From positions 374,276 to 419,906 of the forward strand of contig NC_090614.1 of assembly GCF_004359215.1 (NCBI RefSeq): a stretch of 45,631 bases of DNA. Reading direction: 5' to 3'. This DNA comes from Bremia lactucae. Taxonomy: Eukaryota; Oomycota; Peronosporomycetes; Peronosporales; Peronosporaceae. The translations under genes were made by a program, and so were the position numbers. Position 1 is the stretch's first letter, and every line of letters starts with the position of its first letter. Below the pieces are notes generated by a model. The model made no database searches. It had not been told where the DNA came from and saw nothing but the letters and a program-made list of their open reading frames with translations. Shown piece by piece: positions 31,318 through 40,203 of this stretch.

Positions 31318-31650
31318 TGTAACGGACTAAATTTGTTCTTATGTTACACAGTCCCCCTTAAGTAAACTTGGTGTACTTAAGGCGATAGTAAATTACTTAA
31401 ATATAGTAATTAGACCCATAACTCGGGTGTGGTTCACATTTGTGACTAACCCTTGTGTATATGATGCACATAGGTGCATTCACATAAGGAGCGATGACGC
31501 CTAGCGTCATCCATTACGCGGTGTATCTAGAAAGATACGCTCACAGTACATATTTGTGTTATCTACAGGAAATATATTTTGAATTGGTAAAAATAGGTAT
31601 TTATATTTAATGCGATTAAGTATAAATCAATCTGAAAACTGCTTTCTACT
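31318..31650 (+). repeat. Family A LTR (5' LTR of a + copy)
   Basis: TGTAACGGACTAAATTTG..., collinear with 3372-3705 and 39774-40114. It is followed by TAGTAAGTGCGCACGAGAAGCC, the same leader start as after the LTR at 39774 (TGGTAAGCGCGCACGAGG), then gag. Confidence 0.82.
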
Positions 31651-32935
31651 TAGTAAGTGCGCACGAGAAGCCGGATTACCGCTCCCGTGACGACACTTTA
31701 CTTGAGTACTTAGTGCGTTGGGTGAGGTCGCTAACGCGCCCACCACAGCTACTTCACTGCACGCAATAAAAGCTAGTTTAACCGCCTCCTCGCTGTGCCA
31801 TAGTGTTTCTAGTAGAGCGTGGTCGCATTCGACATGCCCGCTTACACTTGGTAGCACTTGAAATTCTTCCCACGATCTGCATCTCTGCGTGTGTACGTGA
31901 GGACGAGCCTCAACATTGATTGGGCTGACTTCCCCCACCTCTCCAAACATCATCGGGAGTTGGCAGGGCGTATCGCGCAGGGACTTGATGAACAAGCCCT
32001 GGCCAGGCTCCTGGGCAGTCCTCCTGAGCAGCATGTTGCGCAGCAGTTAAAGGCATTTGTGCTTGGACAGCAAAAGGCCGCGGCCGAGGCACACAGCCAT
32101 GCTGCGGTGGAGTCCGTTACTCAGACTCAGGATGAGCTGAGGCATGAGCAGGCTCGGAGTGAGGCTCTTAATAGGACTATTAAGACGCTCTCTGCCCGGC
32201 CGCATCAGCCGAGGCCCATACGGATGGACCCGCCCAAGTTCGATGGAACTGCGGCGCACACGACTGTCCACTGGCTTTTAGCCGTGGAGCAACGCGGTGT
32301 CGCGCAGCTCATCGAGGAGACAGCCAGATGGTGTCGTACGCCATGTCGCATCTGCCCGGTCAGGCTTCGAAGTAAACTTTCTCGGCGCTAATGGCGGACA
32401 AAAAGGCGTTCCCTACATGTGCGATCTCTAAGGAAAAGATTCGCGCCATGTACCAGCCGCCGAACAACGAAGAGTTGTTTCAGGCGCGCTTCTTTAGAGT
32501 GCGACAGGCGAAGCGATCTCTGCAAGAGTATGCACAAGAGATGCGCTCGCTGTTGGCGTCCATTACCGTAGGTCCGATTCCGGAGCACATTAAGGTGCTC
32601 ACGTTTACGAACGGACTAAGGCATGGCCCATCTCGACAGGCCCTTTTCAGAAAGGTGCAGCCGACGATGAAAGAAGCAATCCAAATTGCCTTAGTTGAGG
32701 AGCAATTCTACAACAGTGCCTCGGCGACAGCTTGGTCTAAGCCGTCGGCCGAAAGGACAGATGCCACTCCCATTAAGTTGGGCAATGCAGACGTTGTCGG
32801 TTATAAATGCGGCAAGTGCGACCATTTGATGGCTCGCTGCTATTTCAGGGTCCCTGCTGGGGCGAAGACGCCAGCAAGAGGACTCCCTTCCCAAAGGGCG
32901 ATGGCAAAAAACAGCGCACGAGACGCATGAGCTCT
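31651..32935 (+). pseudogene. Leader and gag (A4)
   Basis: 31651-31857 is the untranslated leader. Gag runs in two frames: 31858-32391 (HVAQQLKAFVLGQQKAAAEA, RMDPPKFDGTAAHTTVHWLL) and 32391-32930 (ARFFRVRQAKRSLQEYAQEM, PIPEHIKVLTFTNGLRHG). The second part is a typical Ty3/Gypsy capsid C-domain. KCGKCDHLMARC (32810) is a zinc knuckle (CX2CX4HX4C) whose first Cys has become Gly. One frameshift near 32391 separates the halves, making this the best gag of family A. Confidence 0.85.
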
Positions 32936-33230
32936 GCATCGACCACTGAGGGGCTTCAAAATGTTGCCGTTAAGTGCCTCCACTAGCGTGGCGAGATCGT
33001 TGACTGATACAGCCGCACATCCAAATCCAACAGCTCAATCAATTGTGCGGCAAATCAAATACGTCTCCTAGTAGAGAAATCCTGTGTCGATCAACACAAA
33101 AGTGATGCTACGCTTACGCTGCGCGTAAGGTGCAGCTTGACGGCCCAATGCATGTCAAAGCTTGAGCTAAGCACTGTTCGTTTGCCGAAGGTTTTGAAGG
33201 CCCACCCCACCCTTTGCTGAGCGCGTTAGC
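32936..33230 (+). pseudogene. Unresolved remnant after gag
   Basis: A broken + frame reads STTEGLQNVAVKCL, KSCVDQHKSDATLTL and CMSKLELSTVRLPKVLKAHP. The length and place fit the start of protease, but no active-site block is visible and it is unlike the other A protease copies. Confidence 0.3.
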
Positions 33231-33455
33231 GTAGGTCTCGAGGTTTGCGATTTACTTTTGATACTTACAAATGTGCATACATCGGAGCTGCGTTGAATGC
33301 GTGCACTATCCGCCACCCTCATGTGGGCTTTCGCACACAGAAGGTCGGAGAGCTATGTAGGGAGGTTGATTCACTCACACGGCTCGCTTTTACTCGATCG
33401 GTAAAGAATTTATCGATCGCAAGTGCTTGTTCACGAGGCAGTGGCCACTCGCCAA
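33231..33455 (-). pseudogene. RT N-terminal fragment (B/C type)
   Basis: The - frame reads EWPLPREQALAIDKFFTDRV, SSPTFCVRK and WGWRIVHAFN, the RT fingers as at 37250-37420. It is a short isolated piece within scrambled sequence. Confidence 0.75.
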
Positions 33456-33530
33456 ACATCATCGGGGGGTGGCAGAGCACATGGCGCAGGGACTTGGTGA
33501 ACAAGCCCTTCTTGGCAATAGCGTCAAGAC
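33456..33530 (+). pseudogene. Small gag (A) fragment joined to RT fragment
   Basis: CCAAACATCATCGGGGGGTGGCAG...GCGCAGGGACTTGGTGAACAAGCCC matches 31946-32010 of A4 gag. It is fused tail to head with the - strand RT piece, and the antisense frame stays open across the join. Confidence 0.65.
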
Positions 33531-33571
33531 TGTCATCGATGGTGCCAGAGGTATGATATGGTGTCCCCATG

Positions 33572-33627
33572 GCATCCCAGCGTCATCCGTTACGCGAGGT
33601 TTCTAGATAGATACGCTTCCAATACAA
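33572..33627 (+). repeat. Fragment of family A LTR
   Basis: AGCGTCATCCGTTACGCGAGG and CTAGATAGATACGCT match the hairpin part of the A LTR (3555-3600). About 55 bases only. Confidence 0.7.
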
Positions 33628-33784
33628 TTAGTGGCAAACTATCGGTTTCTTGTTAAAGCAGTTCCTTTTCAATAAGTGTGTTCTTATACATAACATTGGA
33701 CCGTTTGCAACCACGTTCCTCCGCAGTCTCAAGGATGGCGAGATTGCCCAAGTGTGTATGATGTGGCCCATGGCTTAGGCCATT

Positions 33785-34005
33785 TCATTGAATGTTTGTT
33801 TAGCCAAAGGAATATCGTTCGAAGCGTTCTTGTTAAAGAAGACGTTGCCCACAGCATATTTTTCCATCTCAAGCGCAAAGCGTTTTGCCAAATTTAGAGT
33901 TCATCTGCTAGGCTCTAAGCCTTTTGTGATATATACAGATCACGCGTCGTTACTCACTGCGACTAAGTCGCCCTATCTCTCACAGAGAACCCACCTTTGC
34001 TAGAC
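33785..34005 (+). pseudogene. RNase H fragment (D type)
   Basis: The + frame 33788-34003 ends AKFRVHLLGSKPFVIYTDHA, then SLLTATKSPYLSQR, and is joined at about 33984 to THLC. The DNA there, GAACCCACCTTTGCT, equals the end of the D protease at 11862. RNase H and protease ends have thus been brought together by deletion or recombination. 34006-34215 holds nothing that I recognise. Confidence 0.7.
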
Positions 34006-34215
34006 AACAAAAGAAATCTCCTCAACCTATTCCCAAACTTTAAATCTGGAAGACCTGCAGGTTTCTTAATTGAACTTGCGGATGTGATGAGGTCAGTTTA
34101 GGAAAAAGCGAGGGTGAGTTAGGAATCCCCTATCTGTTATTGACGATCTCTTGACTTTATTTGTCACTTTGCCTTTTCGTTAAATTCTTTAAATACTTTA
34201 AATATGAAGTGATGT

Positions 34216-34368
34216 TGTAACTGGGGGTCTCATTACATAAGTTTTATTTTGTACAAAAGTAATAAAAGTTGTTGTATTCTATAAAAGGTAATAAATAAAG
34301 AAATTCAAAAATTATTATCCATATTGATAATTTGACTAAGATAGTTATAATATTACCAAATTTGTTAA
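34216..34368 (+). repeat. Partial family C LTR
   Basis: TGTAACTGGGGGTCTCATTACATAAG to ATATTACCAAATTTG matches the first third of the C LTR (23367-23500). It breaks at 34369 into a protease-RT linker fragment. Confidence 0.7.
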
Positions 34369-34490
34369 GGCCTATGCAACTGATGTCGTGTCGAACACAG
34401 TTGAGGGTGCGTTGACGGGATGTCAAACGTCACCAAATCCTACCCTGCTCGTGGAGACTGAGGTAGTAAAACATGATAATCTGGATCTTC
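34369..34490 (+). pseudogene. A-family linker fragment
   Basis: CAACTGATGTCGTGTCGAAC onward matches 35910-36000 (DVVSNTVEDALTGCQ; here NTVEGALTGCQ). It ends near 34490. 34491-34554 has no recognisable content. Confidence 0.7.
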
Positions 34491-34554
34491 ACCCCAAGAA
34501 TCTCTTAGGAACTCTTGAAAAGGGTGTTTAGATTAGTCCTCGGAAAAGATCGGG

Positions 34555-34720
34555 CACTGATGGTCCAGATATGGCTTAAGCAAGCCAACGTAGAGCACTG
34601 GGGGCTTATGCGGCTCACGGTACTTGTTTGCTATCGGTCTCGCACCAATATTTAGCTTTAGATGGAATTTACCACCTACTTTGCGCTGCATTCTCAAACA
34701 ACGCGACTCAAAGAAAACGG
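34555..34720 (-). pseudogene. Integrase C-terminal fragment (D type)
   Basis: On - VLYVGLLKPYLDH matches HPVFNVGLLKP at 9600. The DNA match GCTTAAGCAAGCCAACGTNGANCACTGGG to 9573-9601 is clear. The part upstream (KFHLKLNIGARPI) is open but unassigned. Confidence 0.55.
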
Positions 34721-34889
34721 ATTATACGCACCTGGTGATGAGGTATCCTTCATCACCTTGAAGTTAAAAGTCACAAATGATGTGTCACATTTTTGGTATT
34801 AGTTATTAGGTTTATGTGAAAATCAAGTATAATTACATAAAACGTGCATAAACATCTGTAACAATGTCCAAATTTGGTGTGTCCAAGTA

Positions 34890-35060
34890 AATCCATACGA
34901 GCCAGTCGGGCATTTGGCCTTTTGCCACAATAAAGCCGGCAAAGAGCACAAAAATCAAGATCGTGACCATCGACGTAGGTTCGCCACATGTAGCTTTGGC
35001 GTGACCGACGCGATAAAGAAAAACCACGCCGCGAACGATAACGTCGATAAAAACAACATG
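34890..35060 (-). pseudogene. PDR-type ABCG transporter fragment
   Basis: From 35059 the - strand reads MLFLSTLSFAAWFFFIASVT and then, after a one-frame shift near 34985, MVTILIFVLFAGFIVAKGQM followed by PDWLVWIY. The run of hydrophobic residues, the FAGFIV block and PxWLxWIYW are characteristic of the first membrane domain of oomycete pleiotropic-drug-resistance ABCG exporters. Similarity is lost on both sides (no Walker or signature motif). So it is a relic of about 55 codons of a host gene of about 1,300 codons, stranded among retroelement pieces. Identification is from memory of the family. Confidence 0.6.
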
Positions 35061-35242
35061 ACTGAATAGGTCACAAACGCACTCGCGTACGCGACTTAGC
35101 GGCTGTGTCAGATAACATTGATTACTGCCAAGCTGTTTATATTGATTGCGTGCTCGATTCCACGGTTTGCTAGTGGCAATTGTCTTTTCGAGCTTTGGGA
35201 TCCCACTTGAGACGTTTCTGGATTGTTCGTGATTCAACTCGC

Positions 35243-35385
35243 TTAGAGTTGTATATGCTGGGCATAAGCGTGAGCATCACGTTTGCCTTGTTTAAGTTTC
35301 AGAAGTTCTGATCGAGCTCTGAGCTCAGCCCTAGGCAATTCAAACGTCTGTTTGAGCTGGGCTTCAAAAGCCTCTAGCGGGTCGT
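35243..35385 (-). pseudogene. gag fragment (B/C type)
   Basis: The sequence is nearly the same as 44410-44550: on - LKLKQGKRDVHAYAQHIQL-type text preceded by QLKQTFELPRAELRAR. An isolated 140-base piece. Confidence 0.75.
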
Positions 35386-36170
35386 AAATGCAGGAGCGCA
35401 GTAGGGGTGGGATGCCCTACCGACGCGGACTCTGAAGCTACTCCTAAGTTCAGAGTTGTGGAACAAACGGGCAGCATAGTCCCTGAGGTCTAAAAATTTC
35501 GAACCACAACCCTGCTGATTTATAGCACTCAAGTACGAGGCTATGGCCAGGTACTGACCATCCTAGTGGATTCGGGTGCATCACAAAATTTGTAAAATTC
35601 GCGGCTCTAAGAAAGAGACCGGCGGTGTTTGAGTCACTTTGCCAGGATGGCAAACGAGAAGAGGCGACCGTTCGTTTAGCGAACGGCGCGCTCATTAAGT
35701 CTGAGGGAGTTCAGGTAGAACTAGCCATCATCTTTAGTGACTTCTCCTGTAAAGAGAAGTTCACAGTGCTAGGTATGGAGCGTCCGTATGACCTCATCCT
35801 AGGCATGCCATGGTTGGCAAAGCACCAACCATGGATAGACTGGCGTACATGCACAGTTGCAAACTTTACGCAGGCTGCGGAAAGGAGGTGCTCCTGCAAG
35901 AGACGTATGCTACTGATGTCGTGTCGAACACAGTTGAGGATGCGTTGACGGGATGTCAACCATCATTAAGTCCCATCCAGCTCGTGGAGACTGCGGTAGT
36001 GGAAAGTGCAATGACAAGTAGTCATGTGTCCCATAGTCCTGCCCAGAGCCAAGAGCCTGAGGCAGTAGACGGCGAGCTGACAGGAAGTCAAGTCTCGCAT
36101 GAATCGGGACAGTGCCTAGAGCCTGGTGCGGTCGGAACGAGTGCGTTAGCCAGGAGAGCAGCGCACCCAC
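35386..36170 (+). pseudogene. Aspartic protease and linker (A type)
   Basis: LTILVDSGASQNL at 35550-35588 is an intact retropepsin active site (DSG). After a frameshift near 35600 the frame 35625-35948 gives EATVRLANGALIKSEGVQV and RPYDLILGMPWLAKH. A second frame (35810-36250) continues TDVVSNTVEDALTGCQPSLS, VVESAMTSSHVSH and GELTGSQVSHESGQ, the A linker. Near 36170 the sequence changes to B/C type. Best protease in the window, still frameshifted. Confidence 0.82.
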
Positions 36171-37144
36171 TTCCCTACACGTTAAGAGATTTACTGTACG
36201 ATGACAGTTTCGTCGTACTGGATTTGGATGATAAATTTTATGTCATCTAAGGTTTTCCTTGGCTTAGAAAATATTAGCCAAGAATGCATCAGCTGGCACC
36301 ATCGATCCGTAAAGATGCCTGCCACTGTTCATCAGATGGCCATCTGATGAACGTCTTAAAGGATCCACAAGCGTGTGGATGTACTACGAGTGAGTGCGAT
36401 GGCCTCACTTGTGATACGGTCGTTAGCAAGACTGCACAAGAGCACAGTGTGATTACTAATACCCCTCTGGAGTCAGCTGCCGGCGGCTGTACGAATGCAC
36501 AGGCAGCGCTGAAGGTTCACCACTCGAATAAGTCGAGTGAGTTGAAACATGAATGTAGGCCTAGCGGTCGACATTCAAGGAAGATACCGGTTGTCTTAAA
36601 TGTACAACACGATGATCCTAGGTCGAGTAGAGAGTTGATCGTAGAGGACCCGACTGTGATAGCGCAATCACAGTCGGAAGACGTTATGGGAATAAGTCTC
36701 CACGTACTTGAGGAGAAATCATCTTAAATAGTTAATGCTGAAGTGACTAGACTTCAGCATCCCGAGGGATTGATCCTTCAGCAGCCTTTGGATAATTCCC
36801 AGGAAGAAACCGAGACATTGAATGCCTTGGTAAATGACGGATCAAGAGTAGGCACTTCTATTCTTGATCTGTATTGCGTCCGAAGTCAACTTCGGAGATA
36901 ACTCAATTACCAATCCTAGAGCCTAAGCGGGTCTTGAGAGATCTGCGTGGTAGTAAAATTAAGTAGATCAGTACTCGTCACAGAGGACGAATACGTAGCC
37001 GATATTTGGTCAGTAGAACGTTTGCAGAGAACGAACGTGTTCTCAGCAGCTCATCGATGGACGAAAGTGTCCCCGATGTGAAGACTCGGATTGAGAGATA
37101 TACTGCTCAATCCTCGAAGTCACTTGAGACAAATCCTTCATACA
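36171..37144 (+). pseudogene. Protease end and linker (B/C type)
   Basis: YDDSFVVLDLDDKFYVI (36195-36248), then FPWLRKY, then 36284-36727 (147 codons): APSIRKDACHCS, CDGLTCDTVVSKTAQEH, EDPTVIAQSQSEDVMG. Matching phrases are in C1 and C2. From here to 38818 the element is B/C type. Confidence 0.75.
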
Positions 37145-37990
37145 AGATTTGATTGAATTCAGGGTGTATTTCCTGAAGCAGCTCCATGCTAGTTGCATAA
37201 AGATAAAGGCACTCGACATGAAATCGAGCTCAATTCGGGCTCGAAATACTGTGTGGCCACTGCCTCGTGAGCAACTACTTGCGATCGATAAATTCATTAT
37301 CGATCGAGTAAAAGCGGGCCATGTTAATAAGTCAATCTCCCCACATAGCTCTCCGACCTTCTGTGTGCGAAAGGCCACGGGAGGGTGGCTGATGGTGCAC
37401 GCAATCAATAAACTGAATGCTGCAACGGTAGCGGCTCAAATGCCGATACCTAGAAAAGACGTATTCATAGATGGTTTGTCTAAGTGTATCATCTTTTCGT
37501 CTATGGATCTGATGGATAAGTTTTGGTAGATCCTTATGCGTGAATGGGACATTACTTACACAGTGAGCACTTCCAGTGGGATGCTCTGGGAATGGCTAGT
37601 AATGCAACAGGGGCTTAGTAACGCCCCTGCAACATTCAACTTATGCGTGACGAATCTGTTGAGACCGGTGCGAGAATTCGCACCGAGTTATTTTGACGAA
37701 GTATTTGTCCAATGCCGGGCCATGGGCGGAAAGACGGACGTGAAAGCTCATAAATATCACGTTTGCATAAGTTGTACGCAAATTTTAAGCAGTGTATATT
37801 CGCTGCAAGTGAGATACCACTTCTTGGGTGCATCGTCGGAAAACACGTCGTGCGCCCTGATCCCAGAACGTTCAATGCAATTACCGATTGGCCAGCAGTT
37901 CCAGTTTATGTCAAGAGACATAGAAAGTTTCATGAGCTAGCAGCGTACTTCTACAACTACTCTCGCAATTATACCGAGATGACCATCTCT
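37145..37990 (+). pseudogene. Reverse transcriptase (B/C type)
   Basis: The frame 37149-37529 holds WPLPREQLLAIDKFIIDRV, SSPTFCVRKATGGWLMVH and FSSMDLMDKF, ending at TAG 37527-37529 within FW-QIL. The frame 37536-37940 gives GMLWEWLVMQQGLSNAPATF and APSYFDEVFVQC, in which the second catalytic Asp of YxDD is Glu. Further frameshifts follow near 37780. Confidence 0.85.
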
Positions 37991-37991
37991 C

Positions 37992-38710
37992 TTGTCTCTT
38001 GAAAAAAAAAACGAGAAATGGTTATGGAACTTTGATTGTCAGCGATCCTTTCAAGGTATCAAGCAAAGTTGGATGCAATCGCCCATCTTGGCGATTGCAG
38101 ATCAAGACAGACCATTCTATATGGTCTGTGCCGCCAGCGATTTCGCAATCGGATGCGCGTTCATGCAATACGATTCAGACGGCGTGGAGCGCGTCGTCTG
38201 TTATCAATCGCGTCAGCTGCAACCAGCTGAGCGCAATTACCCAGTGCATGACAAGGAACTCCTTGCCATGTAATATATATTGGCTAAGTTTAGGGTCTAT
38301 CTCCTCGGAGATTGACCGTTCATCGTGTATACGGACCATGCGTCATTACGCACGGCCGTAAATAGCCCACACCTCTCGCAAAGAATGGCGAGGTGACTAT
38401 CCTCCTTCGCGGAGTATATTATCCCCGCGGAATATAAACCAGGACGACTTAATGTCGTCGCTGATACGCTATCACGCCGACCCCATTTCGTCCGACTTGC
38501 ATTCGTAGTCGAACCTCTAAAGAGGGGTCGCACTTACGTGGTGCATCACCACGTGCACCGGCAACATTTAGAGTTGCGGGAGAAGAGGATACTACGGCAG
38601 ACGGAACGTCTGCCGCAAGAGATAAAAATGCGTCGCCCGCGGATGCATGAACCGCATCCGAAGGCGTCGCACTATTCGCATACCGCAGACTTGTTAACCA
38701 TGCGATAGTT
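37992..38710 (+). pseudogene. RNase H and pol tail (B type)
   Basis: 37992-38273 reads CAASDFAIGCAFMQYDSDGV, then CYQSRQLQPAERNYPVHDKE. 38320-38490 gives YTDHASLRTAVNSPHL, then VVADTLSRRPHF in several frames. An open tail (RMHEPHPKASHYSHTADLL) ends at TAG 38706-38708. No integrase follows: the polypurine tract is only about 95 bases further on. Confidence 0.8.
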
Positions 38711-38818
38711 TAAGAAATGATGGTTCTAACCAATTAACATCGTTTTTGATTAAGTGGTCTTGTAGTGACCACTCTACCCAATGACAGTCAGAGCGATTGT
38801 CGTTAAAGGGACGGGTGA
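38711..38818 (+). other. 3' untranslated segment and polypurine tract (B)
   Basis: AACCAATTAACATCGTTTTTGA through GTTAAAGGGACGGGTGA is repeated as the complement at 45538-45631. Both contain GTGGTC-7-GACCAC, a 6-bp stem, and an imperfect GACAGTCAGAG/GATTGTC stem. The purine tract touches the LTR. Confidence 0.75.
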
Positions 38819-39256
38819 TGTAACGGGTGTGTCGTAACATGAAATCAACACTTCAAGGTTGCTAATTAATATATTATCTAAAAGGTGGATAATAACTGGA
38901 GAGTATTATTTTCCATGGTAATATTTTAAAAGCTTATCCATTGGTAGATATAGACCATGATATCTACTTTCGCCGCGGTCCAGTCAGCGCTGGACGCGCG
39001 CAAACAGAGAGACAGATAAGACTTTATTACATGTTTTGTATTAGTTTATAATTAAGTTAGTATTAAAAAGATAGAAACAGAAGAACTTGATTTATATTAA
39101 ATAAAGTTTTTAGTTGCCCTCTTTAGAACAAGTGTTTTAAAGAGAGTCTTTCTCTGCACGTATTAGTGTACGTGAAGTGACGTGAGGCACCACTCACACT
39201 GAGGCAGTGCGAAGTGGACTTGTACTGAAGCAGTACGAGTCGACAGTGCACGGATA
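38819..39256 (+). repeat. Family B LTR (3' LTR)
   Basis: It is the complement of 45108-45537 throughout. It starts TGTAACGGGTGTGTCGTAACA. Near its end it has hairpins CACTG-AGG-CAGTG (39197-39209) and GTACTG-AAG-CAGTAC (39222-39236). The last bases are decayed (GCACGG for GCCCCGTTACA), so the right end is approximate. 39257-39402 shows no feature. Confidence 0.83.
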
Positions 39257-39402
39257 ATCTCGCCAAAGAAAACGAATCTTAAATGAGCTGTCGCATTTCC
39301 AATAAATCAAGTTTAAATTTAGTTAAACATTTCTATGCGATTCTGTTTTGAAAAAAATCTTTAGTATGTGTGTAGGCGGGCACGTCTTTATGCGGCAACG
39401 CT

Positions 39403-39642
39403 CTATTTAGACACACACCCTAGCACAGCATAGAAACGTTGAGACCGGCTTTCCTTACGTGCAGTGAGGAAGTTGTGGTGGGGATCCTTAAGCTCCGTTA
39501 ACACGACAGCAGCAGTAGCTATCGGCGTTTTGACTAAGGCATTGGACGCTGCCTGCGTGTTGACGCGGCGAGTGCGCTTAGTGCGAGGTTGATTGGGCGT
39601 CTTCGCAGACAACCCACCAACGAGGCCCCTTTTAGGTGGCAT
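39403..39642 (-). pseudogene. N-terminal part of family A antisense ORF (inverted piece)
   Basis: From ATG 39642 it reads MPPKRGLVGGLSAKT, PRTKRTRRVNTQAASNALV and LTELKDPHHN, matching A1 3239-3080 (LTGL-stop-DPSH there, so A1 carries a nonsense change). In this piece the frame is undamaged. The continuation of the same ORF (HPTLTVRM / DVDPLLIVDHNE) lies on + from 40203, so the two parts point towards each other. TCTCATTCAC, initiator-like, is about 45 bases upstream of the ATG. Confidence 0.7.
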
Positions 39643-39773
39643 CTTTGGCGCCGTGTATGAAAACACAGGTCGCAATAGTGAATGAGAGAACTAGCGGCGC
39701 GTCAAGCAGCTCGCAGTTCCTCCAACCTATTTGACGATTGTTAAGTGTAAATTCGTTCTTAAAGGGGTGGTGG

Positions 39774-40114
39774 TGTAATGGGCTATAGTTGCCCTAATGT
39801 TACACAGTCCGCGTTAAGTAAACTTGGTGTACTTAAGGCGATGGTTAATTACTAGACCCACCACTCGGGTGTGGTGCACATTTGTGACCAACCCTTGTGT
39901 GTATGATGCACATGGGTGCATTCACATTAGGAGGGATGACGCCTAGCGTCATCCGTGATAATGGCTAGCGTCATCCGTTACGCGAGGTATCTAGAAAGAT
40001 ACGCTCGCAATAAATATCAAGTGTTATCTATAGATATGACATTTTAATTGGTAAAAATAGGTATTTATATTTAATACGGTTAAATATAAATCGGTCTGAA
40101 AACTGCTTTCTACT
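39774..40114 (+). repeat. Family A LTR
   Basis: TGTAATGGGCTATAGTTGCCC to TTTCTACT. It has the perfect 9-bp hairpin GGATGACGC-CTA-GCGTCATCC (39934-39954) plus a short duplicate GGCTAGCGTCATCCGT, and GTATCT-AGAA-AGATAC (39987-40002). A purine tract (AAAGGGGTGGTGG) precedes it and a leader follows. Confidence 0.83.
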
Positions 40115-40203
40115 TGGTAAGCGCGCACGAGGAGCCAGATTACCGCTCCCGTGACGATACTTTACTAGAGTACTTAGTGCGTTGGATTAAGTCGCTAAGG
40201 CAC
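40115..40203 (+). other. Family A primer-binding site and leader
   Basis: TGGTAAGCGCGCACGAGGAGCC and the next 65 bases match 31651-31740 downstream of the 5' LTR of A4. A leader directly after an LTR that is itself preceded by a polypurine tract means that this LTR joins a 3' end to a 5' end. The similarity stops at 40203. Confidence 0.65.

Noticed and set aside
31627..32034. 135-codon - ORF over the A4 gag start
   Set aside because: It is the reverse of the gag leader and capsid start; the + frame has the conserved gag phrases and the A2 copy does not keep the - frame open.
34213..34260. Start of a full LTR element at 34216
   Set aside because: Only the first 150 bases of a C LTR are present before an unrelated joint at 34369.
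39934..40005. Hammerhead ribozyme in the A LTR
   Set aside because: Stem-loops are present but no CTGATGA/GAAA core was found on either strand.
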